A stretch of 64,000 nucleotides of DNA, from contig NZ_MYFN02000003.1 in NCBI RefSeq assembly GCF_004514425.2, positions 62,001 to 126,000 on the forward strand, written 5' to 3'. The notes under the pieces are model-generated. The model was not told the DNA's origin, searched no databases, and saw nothing but the letters and a program-made list of their open reading frames with translations. Both the position numbers and the translations under genes were made by a program. This DNA is from Shinella sumterensis. GTDB lineage: Bacteria > Pseudomonadota > Alphaproteobacteria > Rhizobiales > Rhizobiaceae. Every line of letters begins with the position of its first letter. The stretch's first letter is position 1. Positions 38,286 to 47,861 of this stretch are shown piece after piece.

Positions 38286-39460
38286 TGCCTGTAGCCCGAT
38301 TTGCGCACCCTCAGGTCGAAGTGGAAATGGTCCTTGTGATAGCGGTCGCTGCCGGGTCCGAGCACGGTGGAGAAATACTTGCAGCTGTCGCCGCGCACCG
38401 ACTTCAGCAGTCCCTTCTCGCGGAAGGCGAAGAAGCCCTTCGGCTCGATGGCGATGGACTTGCCGCTCTTCAGCACGATCCTGCCGACATCGATGGCATT
38501 GCCGCGCGCGTGTTCCGACATGGCGGCGCCGCGACGCGAATTCATCGTGCGGCAGGAATAGGACGACATCTGGTGGATCGCCGAGACGCCCGAGAGGTAG
38601 CGCATGCGCGCCGACGGCACGAGCTCGGCCTTCACCCACCGCGCGAAGGCTTCGGTGATCTGGCAGTTGACCTGCGCGGCCGGCTTGATCTGGATGCCGC
38701 CGGAAAGGCCCGACAGTTCGACCGGCCATTCGATGCCGCAGGAGCGCCCGCGCGAGATGCGCGGCACGTCGCGGAATTTGACGCCGAGCTTCTGGAGGCG
38801 CTGCCGGCAGGCCCTTTCGGAGGCCGGCATGCCGCCCATCGTCTCGGGGACCTGCATGGGATTGTTGAGCCGCGGCAGGAAGGCGACCTGTTCGCCCTGT
38901 ATGGACTGTTGCTGGGACTGGCGCTGGCGCGTCGTCGCCTTGTCGGGCACGCGCAGATAGCCGTCGCTTTCGGCCTCCATGCCGGCGTCCGACATCGGGA
39001 TCACCTCGGGCTCGCCCATCTGCTGCGGGGTATCCGTGCCGATGCCGCCGACGACGACCTGGCTGGCATTGCCCTCCGCGATCTCGTTGGCCTGCGCCTC
39101 GGCGAGCCCCTCGACGCGGCCCACACCCAGCCCCTCGTCCATGCTCACCCCGCCCTCGGGCACGGTCAGCATGCCCGACGAAGCCTGCACCGGCTCGCCG
39201 ATGCCCATGGCCTCGTCGCTGTCGATCTTCGGCAGATGCCGCGTCTGGCGCGCGGGCGCGGCCATGGCCGTGTCAGGCGTTTCCATGCCGTAGGAAGATG
39301 AACCACCGCCGCTGTCGCCGATCTCCGCGGCAGGCGTGATGGCGCCGACGCTGTCGACATCGTCGGGCGGCGTCAGTCCGCCAGAACAGGCGGCGAGAAA
39401 CGCCGGGATCAGAAGCAGCCCCACCGGCCTGCGGAAACGAGATACGAACGCAATACCCAT
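38273..39460 (-). CDS. Extensin-like family lipoprotein
   Basis: A 395-residue exported protein with a lipobox (IPAFLAACSGG, lipidated Cys25). A long low-complexity linker, rich in Gly, Glu and Gln, covers about residues 30-215. The C-terminal extensin-like domain (PF06904) has RACRQRLQKLGVKF, a Cys pair, and a metallopeptidase-like HARGNAIDV ... HKDHFHFDLR pattern, resembling M15-type cell-wall enzymes. The start at 39460 has GGAA seven bases upstream. The downstream adenylyltransferase gene overlaps its end. Confidence 0.88.
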   Translation of the reverse strand: MGIAFVSRFRRPVGLLLIPAFLAACSGGLTPPDDVDSVGAITPAAEIGDSGGGSSSYGMETPDTAMAAPARQTRHLPKIDSDEAMGIGEPVQASSGMLTVPEGGVSMDEGLGVGRVEGLAEAQANEIAEGNASQVVVGGIGTDTPQQMGEPEVIPMSDAGMEAESDGYLRVPDKATTRQRQSQQQSIQGEQVAFLPRLNNPMQVPETMGGMPASERACRQRLQKLGVKFRDVPRISRGRSCGIEWPVELSGLSGGIQIKPAAQVNCQITEAFARWVKAELVPSARMRYLSGVSAIHQMSSYSCRTMNSRRGAAMSEHARGNAIDVGRIVLKSGKSIAIEPKGFFAFREKGLLKSVRGDSCKYFSTVLGPGSDRYHKDHFHFDLRVRKSGYRHCSL

Positions 39461-39742
39461 TGTCACTTCCGCCCGGCGTCCGGCGTCGCAGGATGCGGTC
39501 CCGGTTACGCACATTCTTGTCCGGCGATGGTGCAGGCGGCGTTTGTCCACATTCGGACACCGTCCCCGCAAAACCGGCTTGCAAGCCGACGAGCCTGCAT
39601 TTCCAAGGGATTTTCGCGCAACATGGTAAAGGAAAGCTTGTCGACGCAAGGTTGCGTTGCGCGCGATGTCCGGCAGGCCCGCCCCCTCTTTCGGACACGC
39701 GCGCAATGGGTTAGACCGGAAGGCAGACGCAGAGGAGCCCGT

Positions 39743-40129
39743 ATGACCGACACGCAGACCCCGAACGGCCAGCTCACCCTTCGCACGCTCGCCATGCCTG
39801 GCGATGCCAACGCGGCCGGCGACATCTTCGGCGGCTGGGTCATGGCGCAGATGGACCTTGCCTGCGGCATCCGCGCCGCCGAGCGCGCCCGCGGCCGCGT
39901 CGTCACCGCGGCGGTCAGGGAGATGGCCTTCGAACTGCCGGTCAAGATCGGCGACACGCTCAGCATCTACACGGATATCGCCCGCGTCGGACGCACCTCC
40001 ATCACCCTGTCGGTCGAAGCCTGGGCGCAGCGTTATCTCACCACGCGGCTGGAAAAGGTGACGGCCGCGACCTTCGTCATGGTCGCGCTCGACAGCCAGG
40101 GCCAGCCGACGCCGGTTCCCGGCGACTAA
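39743..40129 (+). CDS. Acyl-CoA thioesterase (YciA-like hotdog protein)
   Basis: A 128-residue hotdog-fold enzyme that hydrolyses acyl-CoA. The catalytic motif is GDANAAGDIFGGWVMAQMD, with the Asn and Asp of this family. AGAGGAG precedes the ATG. It is probably co-transcribed with the next gene, 21 bases on. Confidence 0.92.
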   Translation: MTDTQTPNGQLTLRTLAMPGDANAAGDIFGGWVMAQMDLACGIRAAERARGRVVTAAVREMAFELPVKIGDTLSIYTDIARVGRTSITLSVEAWAQRYLTTRLEKVTAATFVMVALDSQGQPTPVPGD

Positions 40130-40150
40130 ACAAGCCTTGGGAGGGGCAGG

Positions 40151-40744
40151 ATGGACCATAACATGCCGCCGGATCCCACCGTGTTCACGCATGTCCGCGT
40201 GGTCATCGGCATGGTCGTCAGTCTCAGCCTCGCGCGCGTCCTGAGCGGCATCGCCATCTTCATTCAGCATCCCGGCAAGACGAAGGTCTATCCGGTCCAC
40301 CTCGCATGGGCGGGCTTCCTGATCCTCTACCTGCTGCATTTCTGGTGGTGGGAGTTCCGTCTTCAGGTGCTGACGCCCATCGATTTCGGCGTCTACCTCT
40401 TCGTCGTCAGCTATTGCTGCCTGTTCTTCATGCTGGCGGTGCTGCTGTTTCCGACGACGCTCGACGACTACAAAGACTACGAGGATTATTTCTTCTCGCG
40501 GCGCAAATGGTTCTTCGGCGTGTTCACGATGGTCTTCGCGGTCGATCTGCTCGACACGGCGCTGAAGGGGATCGATTACTTCGAGTCCTTCGGATACGAA
40601 TATCCCATCCGCAACGTCACTTTCATCACGCTGTGCCTGATCGCGGCCTGGACGGCGAACCGCCGCTTCCATGCCGTCTTCGTCACCGCCGCCATCGCCT
40701 ATCAGCTGAGCTGGATCTTCCGCGCCTTCGACCTGATCGACTGA
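40151..40744 (+). CDS. Multi-pass membrane protein of unknown function
   Basis: A 197-residue protein with about six hydrophobic segments, many aromatic residues (HFWWWEF) and a charged loop DDYKDYEDYFFSRRKW in the middle. I do not recognise a family. GGGAGGGGCAGG precedes the ATG, a strong ribosome binding site. It follows the thioesterase gene closely. Confidence 0.8.
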   Translation: MDHNMPPDPTVFTHVRVVIGMVVSLSLARVLSGIAIFIQHPGKTKVYPVHLAWAGFLILYLLHFWWWEFRLQVLTPIDFGVYLFVVSYCCLFFMLAVLLFPTTLDDYKDYEDYFFSRRKWFFGVFTMVFAVDLLDTALKGIDYFESFGYEYPIRNVTFITLCLIAAWTANRRFHAVFVTAAIAYQLSWIFRAFDLID

Positions 40745-40844
40745 GACACCACTTGCTGATTTTGACGGTCTGGCGTTAAGACAATCTTATGGGGCGAGCC
40801 GCACCATCCCGGCGCGACGAAGTGCCTGTTGGCCGGGACCGAGA

Positions 40845-42845
40845 ATGACGCATGCGAGCCGGCCGACGCCGATCGACGAACCCACGAGACACCAGATTCT
40901 GTCCGCACAGGCCGTGTCCGTGCTGGACGGCATCGTCCTGACCCTGCCGGCCAGTTGCTTCATCGCCGTCACGATCGTCGCCGTCCTGTGGCTCGATGCG
41001 CCGAATACGAGCGTGCTCTACTGGCTGGCCGCGATCTTCGCCGTCAACCTCGCCCGCTACATCACGGTACGGGTCGTCAGGCGCCAGAACATCGCGATCG
41101 AGAGGCCGAAGCGAGCGCTCAGGATCCTGTCGCTCGGCGCGCTCGCCGGCGGCCTGACATGGGCCCTGACGCCATTTCTCGGCACGGTGATCGGCGAAGG
41201 CGGGCTCAACCCCTACGTGGTGTTCATCATCTGCGGCATCTGCGCCGGCGCCATGATGCAGAGTGCGGCCTACAGCCAGACGACGATGATGTTCGCCGTC
41301 CCGCCCATCCTCGCGACCTTTGTAACCCTGTTGGCGATCGGCACGCCCTCTTCGCTGGTCATCGCCGCCGATACGGCGCTGTTCGGCCTCGTGATGTTCC
41401 GCACGAGCCAGGTCAACGAAAGGGAGTTCGTCCGCAGCCAGATGGACCGCCTGAATGCCATTGCGCTCGCCGCATCGCTGTCGGATGCCAACGCGGAAAT
41501 CAACCAGTCCAATCAGCAGCTTTCCGCTCTCGTGAACACGGACCCGCTGACGGGCCTCGCCAACCGCACCCTCTTCAACAACCGGCTGCGCGACGCCTTC
41601 GCCGCCAGCCGTTCGGCCGATACGCTGGCCCTGCTGACAATCGACCTCGATCGCTTCAAGGCGATCAACGATACGATGGGCCATGGCGTAGGCGATGCGG
41701 TCCTCACCGAAATCGCCGGCCGTCTCACCGGCCTGACCGGCGAGAAAGACATGGTGGCGCGGCTCGGCGGCGATGAGTTCGCCGTGATCATAGAAGGCAC
41801 CGGCGCGGAGGCGCGCGCCCGCCTGATCGGCAAGGAAATCATCCGGATTGCCGGCGAGCCCATCATCGTGGGCGAGCGTTCGGTCACCGTCGGCGCCAGC
41901 GCGGGCCTGGCGCTCTATCCCGCCCACGGCGAGAGCGCCGAGGCGCTCTTCGCCAGCGCCGACATCGCGCTTTATGCCGCCAAGGCCGGCGGCCGCCGCA
42001 AGCTCAGCCTCTTCAACCCCCTGCTGAAAGCGCGCATCGAACGCCAGCGCCTCATCGAGGCGACGCTGGCCGAAGCCCTTGAGAAGCAGATGTTGCAGGT
42101 GTTCTTCCAGCCGCAGGTGGAACTGGACGGCGGCCGCGTGACGGGCTTCGAGGCGCTGTTGCGCTGGCCCCATGACACCCTTGGTGCGGTGAGCCCGCCG
42201 GATATCGTGCGCGCCGCGCAGGCCCTGCACATGTCGACGGCCCTCACCGCCTATGTCGCGACGCGCGCCGCGCGCCTGCTCCAGGCATTGCCTGGCTACG
42301 GCCTGCCGGATGCCGCCGTCGCCATCAACGTCTCGCCCCGTGAGTTTTCCGGCGACACGCTCTCGCGTCTCCTCATCGACATCACGCAGCAGCACGACGT
42401 CCCGCCGTCGCGCATGGAGATCGAGATCACCGAGGAAGCGACGCTCGACACGGAGGCCGCCGGCGCCGAGCTTGCCCGGCTGGAAGCCGCCGGTTTCCGC
42501 CTCGCCGTCGACGATTTCGGCATGGGGCATTCTTCCCTCGCCTACATCGTCAGCCTGCATATCGACCGGCTGAAGATCGACCGCAGCTTCGTGCGCGGCA
42601 TCGAGACGAGCCGGCAGAACCAGACCCTCATCTCCGCCCTCATCGGCATCGGCAAAGCCCTGTCCATCGACATCGTCGTCGAGGGTGTGGAAAACGAAGC
42701 CGAGGCGCGCATGCTGCAAAGCCTCGGTTGCCGCCAGGCCCAGGGCTATCACTACGCCCGCCCGATGGAAGCGGCCGACATTCCCGGCTGGCTCGCACAG
42801 CACGCCGAACGGTTCGCCCGCCAGCCGGCGACGGACGCAAGCTGA
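40845..42845 (+). CDS. Membrane GGDEF-EAL protein (c-di-GMP turnover)
   Basis: A 666-residue protein. An N-terminal region of about six helices (residues 25-190) is followed by a GGDEF domain with intact GGDEF at 308-312 and an EAL domain with EALLRW at 436-441, then DDFGMGHSSL and VEGVE. Both catalytic sites look intact, so it could make or degrade c-di-GMP. The I-site position reads GEKD instead of RxxD, so product inhibition is unlikely. No partner gene is obvious. Confidence 0.93.
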   Translation: MTHASRPTPIDEPTRHQILSAQAVSVLDGIVLTLPASCFIAVTIVAVLWLDAPNTSVLYWLAAIFAVNLARYITVRVVRRQNIAIERPKRALRILSLGALAGGLTWALTPFLGTVIGEGGLNPYVVFIICGICAGAMMQSAAYSQTTMMFAVPPILATFVTLLAIGTPSSLVIAADTALFGLVMFRTSQVNEREFVRSQMDRLNAIALAASLSDANAEINQSNQQLSALVNTDPLTGLANRTLFNNRLRDAFAASRSADTLALLTIDLDRFKAINDTMGHGVGDAVLTEIAGRLTGLTGEKDMVARLGGDEFAVIIEGTGAEARARLIGKEIIRIAGEPIIVGERSVTVGASAGLALYPAHGESAEALFASADIALYAAKAGGRRKLSLFNPLLKARIERQRLIEATLAEALEKQMLQVFFQPQVELDGGRVTGFEALLRWPHDTLGAVSPPDIVRAAQALHMSTALTAYVATRAARLLQALPGYGLPDAAVAINVSPREFSGDTLSRLLIDITQQHDVPPSRMEIEITEEATLDTEAAGAELARLEAAGFRLAVDDFGMGHSSLAYIVSLHIDRLKIDRSFVRGIETSRQNQTLISALIGIGKALSIDIVVEGVENEAEARMLQSLGCRQAQGYHYARPMEAADIPGWLAQHAERFARQPATDAS

Positions 42846-42906
42846 CGGCAATGTCGGCGCCTGCTTACCGGCCGCTCCCCACGAGAGGCGCGCACGGCGC
42901 CATGGC

Positions 42907-43479
42907 TCAGCCCCAGGCTTCCGCGAGATAGCGGCGCTCGTCGTCCCTGCGCCACGTTTCGATGCGTGCGGCATAATCCCTGGCTGCGCCATGCAGCGCC
43001 AGATCGTCCAGCCTGTCTGCCCGGAACAGCAGGAACGGCGGCTGCCATGGCAGGCCGCAGCGGTGCGCGGTCGCCTCCAGCGGGCGCAGCAGCTCGGCCA
43101 TGGTGAACCGGTTGGCGCCGGCAGGCGCATAGGCCTCCGGCACATTGCCGGCCGTCGCCGCGACCAGAAGCGGCTTGCCCTCCAGCAACCGCCCCTCGGT
43201 CTCGTACGCCATGTAGACCATGCGCGTCAGCACGGCGTCCTGCCAGGCCTTGAGCAGCGGCGGCGTCGAATACCACTGGATGGGGAACTGCAGCACGATC
43301 CGGTCGGCGGCAAGCAGCCGGGCAACCTCCCGGTCGGCATCGATCCGCCCATCCGCGTAGACGGCATGCATGTCCACGACCTCGACATCGGGCAGGCGCG
43401 CCGCCGCGGTCGCGAGCGCGGCATTGGCGCGGGAACGGCTAAGATCGGGGTGAAAGAGAAGGATCAAGGTCTTGCTCAT
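42907..43479 (-). CDS. NAD(P)H-dependent oxidoreductase (NQO1/KefF/MdaB-like flavoprotein)
   Basis: A 190-residue flavodoxin-fold enzyme. The N-terminus ILLFHPDLSRSRANAAL binds FMN or FAD phosphate, and LQFPIQWYSTPPLLKAW and AATAGNVPEAY are family motifs. Probably reduces quinones. It is divergent from a LysR-type regulator that likely controls it. Confidence 0.9.
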   Translation of the reverse strand: MSKTLILLFHPDLSRSRANAALATAAARLPDVEVVDMHAVYADGRIDADREVARLLAADRIVLQFPIQWYSTPPLLKAWQDAVLTRMVYMAYETEGRLLEGKPLLVAATAGNVPEAYAPAGANRFTMAELLRPLEATAHRCGLPWQPPFLLFRADRLDDLALHGAARDYAARIETWRRDDERRYLAEAWG

Positions 43480-43524
43480 GGCATCGTCTCCTGTGTTGAC
43501 AGGCAGACAATGCCGGGACGAATG

Positions 43525-43546
43525 AAATCACTCCAATGGATGATTT
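43525..43546. promoter_or_regulatory. LysR-type operator between the oxidoreductase and its regulator
   Basis: Inverted repeat AAATCA-N10-TGATTT in the 88-bp divergent gap. ATCA-N10-TGAT contains the T-N11-A core of LysR-type boxes. Binding is inferred. Confidence 0.55.
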
Positions 43547-43567
43547 GTATATGCTATTATCGATCTG

Positions 43568-44476
43568 ATGAATTTAAGATCCATTGACCTCAACCTCCTC
43601 GTGATCCTCGATGCCCTGCTTGACGAGGCCCACGTGTCGCGCGCCGCCGCCCGGCTGAACCTGTCGCAGCCGGCGACATCGAGCGCGCTCGACCGCTGCC
43701 GCCACCTTTTCGGCGATCCCCTGCTGGAACGCGGCAAGGGCGGCATGCGGCTGACCGCGCGGGCGCAGGCGCTGCGCGATCCCTTGAAGAATCTGCTCGC
43801 CGGCATCGCCGCCGTGGTCGACGCGCCCGAGGAGCCCCTGGCCGCGATCCGCCAGACCGTGCGCATCATCACGGCCGACCATCCCGGCATCCTCATCGCC
43901 GGCCCGCTGCAACGCGCGCTGGCCCGCTCCGCGCCCGGCATCGACCTCGTCATCCAGCCGTGGCAGAGCGCATCGGCGGCGCTCGAATCCCTCGCGCGCG
44001 GCACGGGCGACATCGCGATCTCCGTCTTTCCCGCCATCGACGAGACGGCCTTCCATCGCGAGACGCTGCTGCACGAGCACTATGTGGTGGCCATGCGGCG
44101 CGACCATCCGGCCGCCGCCGATTTCACGCTGGAGCGCTGGCTCGCCTACCCGCATGTCCTCGTCTCCGGGCGCGGCGATACGCGCAGCGGCCTCGACGAC
44201 CAGCTCGCCGTGCTGGGCCGGTCGCGCCGCATCGGCATCGTCGTGCCGAGCTTCCTGATGGTCCCGCCGTTGCTGGAGGACAGCGACCTCCTGGCCATGA
44301 TGCCGGCCCATACGGTGCCCGCCGGCGCCGCCGGCAACTTGCACATCGCCGCGCCGCCGCTGCCGGTGGAGGGCTTTCCGCTCCACCTCGCCTGGCATCG
44401 CCGCCGCGACACGGACCGCGCCGTGCGCCACGTCGCGGATATCGTGCGTGCCGTCTTCGCCGGCCATCCGGCCTGA
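43568..44476 (+). CDS. LysR-family transcriptional regulator
   Basis: A 302-residue regulator. The N-terminal helix-turn-helix ([37 protein letters not shown]) is followed by a periplasmic-binding-like effector domain. It is divergent from a quinone oxidoreductase gene with an operator-like dyad between. NodD-like or YwbI-like subgroup cannot be told. Confidence 0.92.
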   Translation: MNLRSIDLNLLVILDALLDEAHVSRAAARLNLSQPATSSALDRCRHLFGDPLLERGKGGMRLTARAQALRDPLKNLLAGIAAVVDAPEEPLAAIRQTVRIITADHPGILIAGPLQRALARSAPGIDLVIQPWQSASAALESLARGTGDIAISVFPAIDETAFHRETLLHEHYVVAMRRDHPAAADFTLERWLAYPHVLVSGRGDTRSGLDDQLAVLGRSRRIGIVVPSFLMVPPLLEDSDLLAMMPAHTVPAGAAGNLHIAAPPLPVEGFPLHLAWHRRRDTDRAVRHVADIVRAVFAGHPA

Positions 44477-44565
44477 CCCGCCGCCGGCGGGAACGGCGCA
44501 AATTCGTTTTCCTTTTGTACTCGCCGCCCCTTTCTTTTCGCGATGACTCTCTCCATATTCCCCGC

Positions 44566-47500
44566 ATGGCCAGAACCCCGAAAAAATCCCCGCCCTCGAA
44601 CCCCGGTTTCGAGGAAGCCCCGCAGTCGCCTTTCGAGGGCGAACCCCTGTCCGGCAGCGTCTCCGACTGGGTGAAGCAGCTCGAGGCGGAAGCCGAGGCG
44701 GGCAGCGTCGAAAGCCGCCGCGAGGTGGCGTCGAAGGCCGGCAAGCACCGCAAGTCGGTGGAGAACGCCGCCCGCCGCCACACGGAAAACGTCACCGCCA
44801 GCAAGACCTCCCGCGGCGTCTCGATCGGCGGCTCGTCCGACCCCAGGACGCGCGCCGCCGCCGGCCTCAACCCGGTGTCGGGCATGGATGTCTCGCTGGA
44901 GGATGCCGCGTCGCTCAATGCCGGCACGGCGGTCACGGCCACGGTGGAGGCGCTGTCGGCGCTCATCGAGAGCGGCAACCCGCTGTTCAAGGACGGCAAG
45001 CTGTGGACGCCGCACCGCCCGGCCCGGCCGGCGAAGTCGGAGGGCGGCATCCCGATCCGCATGATCAGCGAATACCAGCCGGCCGGCGACCAGCCGACCG
45101 CCATCCGCGACCTCGTGGAGGGCCTGTCCGCGGGCGAGCGCAGCCAGGTGCTGCTCGGCGTCACCGGCTCGGGCAAGACCTTCACCATGGCCAAGGTGAT
45201 CGAGGAGACGCAGCGCCCCGCCGTCATCCTCGCGCCGAACAAGACACTCGCCGCCCAGCTCTACAGCGAGTTCAAGAACTTCTTCCCGGAAAACGCCGTC
45301 GAGTACTTCGTCTCCTACTACGATTATTACCAGCCGGAAGCCTATGTGCCGCGCTCCGACACCTTCATCGAGAAGGAATCGTCGATCAACGAGCAGATCG
45401 ACCGCATGCGCCACTCCGCCACCCGCTCGCTTCTGGAGCGCGACGACTGCATCATCGTCGCCTCGGTCTCCTGCATCTACGGTATCGGCTCCGTCGAGAC
45501 CTACACCGCCATGACCTTCCAGATGGAAGTCGGCGAGAGGCTCGACCAGCGCCAGCTGCTCGCCGACCTCGTCGCCCAGCAATACAAGCGCCGCGAGATG
45601 GATTTCCAGCGCGGCAGTTTCCGGGTTCGCGGCGACACGATCGAGATCTTCCCCGCCCACCTTGAAGATGCCGCCTGGCGCATCTCGATGTTCGGCGACG
45701 AGATCGACGCGATCACCGAGTTCGACCCGCTGACCGGCCAGAAGACCGGCGACCTGAAATCGGTGAAAATCTACGCCAACAGCCACTACGTCACCCCGCG
45801 CCCCACGCTGAACGGCGCCATCAAGGCGATCAAGGAGGAGCTGAAGCTGCGCCTCGCCGAGCTGGAAAAGGCAGGCCGCCTCTTGGAAGCGCAGCGCCTG
45901 GAGCAGCGCACGCGCTACGATATCGAGATGCTGGAAGCCACCGGCTCCTGCGCCGGCATCGAGAACTATTCGCGCTATCTCACGGGCCGCAAGCCCGGCG
46001 AGCCGCCGCCGACCCTGTTCGAATACATTCCCGACAACGCGCTGATCTTCATCGACGAGAGCCATGTCACGATCCCGCAGATCGGCGGCATGTATCGCGG
46101 CGACTTCCGCCGCAAGGCGACGCTGGCCGAATACGGCTTCCGCCTGCCCTCCTGCATGGACAACCGCCCGCTGCGCTTCGAGGAATGGGATGCCATGCGG
46201 CCGGACACGATCGCCGTCTCGGCCACGCCCGGCGCCTGGGAGATGGAGCAGTCCGGCGGCGTCTTCGCCGAGCAGGTCATCCGCCCGACCGGCCTGATCG
46301 ACCCGCCCGTCGAGGTGCGCCCGGCGAAAAGCCAGGTGGACGACGTGCTGGGCGAAATCCGCGAGACCACGCAGGCCGGCTATCGCACGCTCGTCACCGT
46401 GCTCACCAAGCGCATGGCCGAAGACCTCACCGAATACCTGCACGAACAGGGCATTCGCGTGCGCTATATGCACTCGGACATCGACACGCTGGAGCGCATC
46501 GAGATCATCCGCGACCTGCGTCTCGGCGCCTTCGACGTGCTCGTCGGCATCAACCTGCTGCGCGAAGGCCTCGACATTCCCGAATGCGGCTTCGTCGCCA
46601 TCCTCGATGCCGACAAGGAAGGCTTTTTGCGCTCGGAGACGTCCCTCGTGCAGACCATCGGTCGCGCGGCGCGAAACGTCGATGGCAAAGTCATCCTCTA
46701 TGCCGACCAGATCACCGGCTCCATGCAGCGCGCCATGGACGAGACGACCCGCCGCCGCGAAAAGCAGGTCGCCTATAACGAGGCGCACGGCATCACCCCG
46801 GAATCGGTGAAGGCCAGGATTTCCGACATCCTCGACTCGGTCTACGAGCGCGACCACGTCCGCGCCGACATTTCCGGCGTCGCCGGCAAGGGCTTCGCGG
46901 ACGGCGGCAACCTCGTGGGCAACAACCTCCAGGCCCATCTCAACGCGCTGGAAAAAGCCATGCGCGACGCCGCCGCCGATCTCGACTTCGAAAAAGCCGC
47001 CCGCCTGCGCGACGAGATCAAGCGCCTCAAAGCCGCCGAACTCGCCGTCATGGACGACCCGATGGCGCGGCAGGAGGCGAGAAGCGCCGAAGGCGCGACC
47101 GGGAATGCAAAAGGCTCGGCGAAAAGTCAGGAAGGCGGCAAGAGCGGAAAGGCTGGCGCGTCCGGCACCCCGTCGAAATCCGCCTCGGCAAAGGCCGGCG
47201 GCGACGCAGGCGCGACCTCCGGCACCACCTCTCCGACGTCATCCTCGGGCTTGACCCGAGGATCCACAGCGGCGGACGCGGACACCGCGAAATCCCTCTT
47301 CCAGAAACCCTCGCTCGACGACATGGGCCCGGGCACCGACATCGAACGCCCCCTCTTCCGCAAGCCGAAGCTGGACGAGATGGGCCGCGACGTCGCCACG
47401 CCATCAGGCAAGTCGCTGTTCCGCAAGAACAGCCTCGACGAAATGACCGTCGGCCGGACCGAAAAACCCGTCACCGGCGACCTGCCCCAACGCCCGCCGG

Positions 47501-47682
47501 AAACCCTCTCCACCAAGAAACGCCATTCCCCCCTGCTGGAAGGCCAGCCCGAACGCGCCACCGGCGCCGACGACGCGAAGCCGGTCCGCCGGGGGAAGAT
47601 CGGCGTCGGAAGCTATGAGGACCCGGCGGAGGCGAAGCGCAAGGGGCGGACAAAGGGGAAGACGGGGCGGCCGGGGCGTTGA
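44566..47682 (+). CDS. uvrB: Excinuclease ABC subunit B with long N- and C-terminal extensions
   Basis: Damage-recognition helicase of nucleotide excision repair. At 1038 residues it is far longer than the usual 670. The core starts near residue 166 ([15 protein letters not shown]), has Walker A GVTGSGKT (about 198), the beta-hairpin [12 protein letters not shown], and motif [10 protein letters not shown], and ends with the UVR motif [20 protein letters not shown]. An acidic 165-residue leader precedes it. The 200-residue tail has three copies of LFxKxxLDEM and a palindromic element read in frame. No good Shine-Dalgarno sequence precedes the ATG; the start could lie elsewhere. Confidence 0.95.
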   Translation: MARTPKKSPPSNPGFEEAPQSPFEGEPLSGSVSDWVKQLEAEAEAGSVESRREVASKAGKHRKSVENAARRHTENVTASKTSRGVSIGGSSDPRTRAAAGLNPVSGMDVSLEDAASLNAGTAVTATVEALSALIESGNPLFKDGKLWTPHRPARPAKSEGGIPIRMISEYQPAGDQPTAIRDLVEGLSAGERSQVLLGVTGSGKTFTMAKVIEETQRPAVILAPNKTLAAQLYSEFKNFFPENAVEYFVSYYDYYQPEAYVPRSDTFIEKESSINEQIDRMRHSATRSLLERDDCIIVASVSCIYGIGSVETYTAMTFQMEVGERLDQRQLLADLVAQQYKRREMDFQRGSFRVRGDTIEIFPAHLEDAAWRISMFGDEIDAITEFDPLTGQKTGDLKSVKIYANSHYVTPRPTLNGAIKAIKEELKLRLAELEKAGRLLEAQRLEQRTRYDIEMLEATGSCAGIENYSRYLTGRKPGEPPPTLFEYIPDNALIFIDESHVTIPQIGGMYRGDFRRKATLAEYGFRLPSCMDNRPLRFEEWDAMRPDTIAVSATPGAWEMEQSGGVFAEQVIRPTGLIDPPVEVRPAKSQVDDVLGEIRETTQAGYRTLVTVLTKRMAEDLTEYLHEQGIRVRYMHSDIDTLERIEIIRDLRLGAFDVLVGINLLREGLDIPECGFVAILDADKEGFLRSETSLVQTIGRAARNVDGKVILYADQITGSMQRAMDETTRRREKQVAYNEAHGITPESVKARISDILDSVYERDHVRADISGVAGKGFADGGNLVGNNLQAHLNALEKAMRDAAADLDFEKAARLRDEIKRLKAAELAVMDDPMARQEARSAEGATGNAKGSAKSQEGGKSGKAGASGTPSKSASAKAGGDAGATSGTTSPTSSSGLTRGSTAADADTAKSLFQKPSLDDMGPGTDIERPLFRKPKLDEMGRDVATPSGKSLFRKNSLDEMTVGRTEKPVTGDLPQRPPETLSTKKRHSPLLEGQPERATGADDAKPVRRGKIGVGSYEDPAEAKRKGRTKGKTGRPGR
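47241..47263. repeat. Palindromic alphaproteobacterial repeat inside uvrB
   Basis: ATCCTCGGG-CTTGA-CCCGAGGAT, a perfect 9-bp dyad with the flanks GTC and CCA, matches (from memory) a short palindromic repeat common between genes in rhizobia and relatives. Here it lies in frame in the UvrB tail, coding SSSGLTRGS. Confidence 0.65.
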
Positions 47683-47700
47683 CACAGCAGTCAACTCAAC

Positions 47701-47728
47701 TTGACAAGAACACAATCTCAGTTAGAAA
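47701..47728 (+). promoter_or_regulatory. Candidate sigma70 promoter of the retron
   Basis: TTGACA at 47701-47706, a perfect -35 box, and TAGAAA at 47723-47728 (4 of 6 matches to TATAAT) with a 16-base spacer. The predicted start near 47735 falls just before the first arm of the candidate msr-msd RNA. A small dyad GTCAA/TTGAC (47690-47705) covers the -35 box. Confidence 0.6.
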
Positions 47729-47737
47729 ATCGTAGAA

Positions 47738-47861
47738 GCTTGACCCTCTAATTGGTACCGGTGAATCCACGGTAGCTCGCTATAATGTCAGTACACATTC
47801 CCGCGCGCCGGCCGAATAAGCCGTGCGATCGGCGATGAAAGGTAAAGATCGAGGGTCAAGC
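47738..47861 (+). ncRNA. Candidate retron msr-msd RNA
   Basis: The region is bounded by an 11-bp perfect inverted repeat: GCTTGACCCTC at 47738-47748 (a1) and GAGGGTCAAGC at 47851-47861 (a2), 102 bases apart. This is the arrangement of retron RNAs, where a1/a2 pairing brings the priming G next to the template. Inside, TACCG/CGGTA (47756-47774) makes an msr hairpin and CGCCG/CGGCG (47806-47834) a possible msd stem. The promoter just upstream fits. The branching G is not assigned. Confidence 0.6.

Noticed and set aside
44477-44565. Possible SOS box before uvrB (GTTT-N7-GTAC)
   Set aside because: The alphaproteobacterial LexA site is GTTC-N7-GTTC; two of eight conserved bases differ, so it is too weak to claim.
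44146-46938. A 930-codon minus-strand frame opposite uvrB
   Set aside because: The opposite strand codes the conserved UvrB core; the antisense protein is low-complexity and shadow-like.
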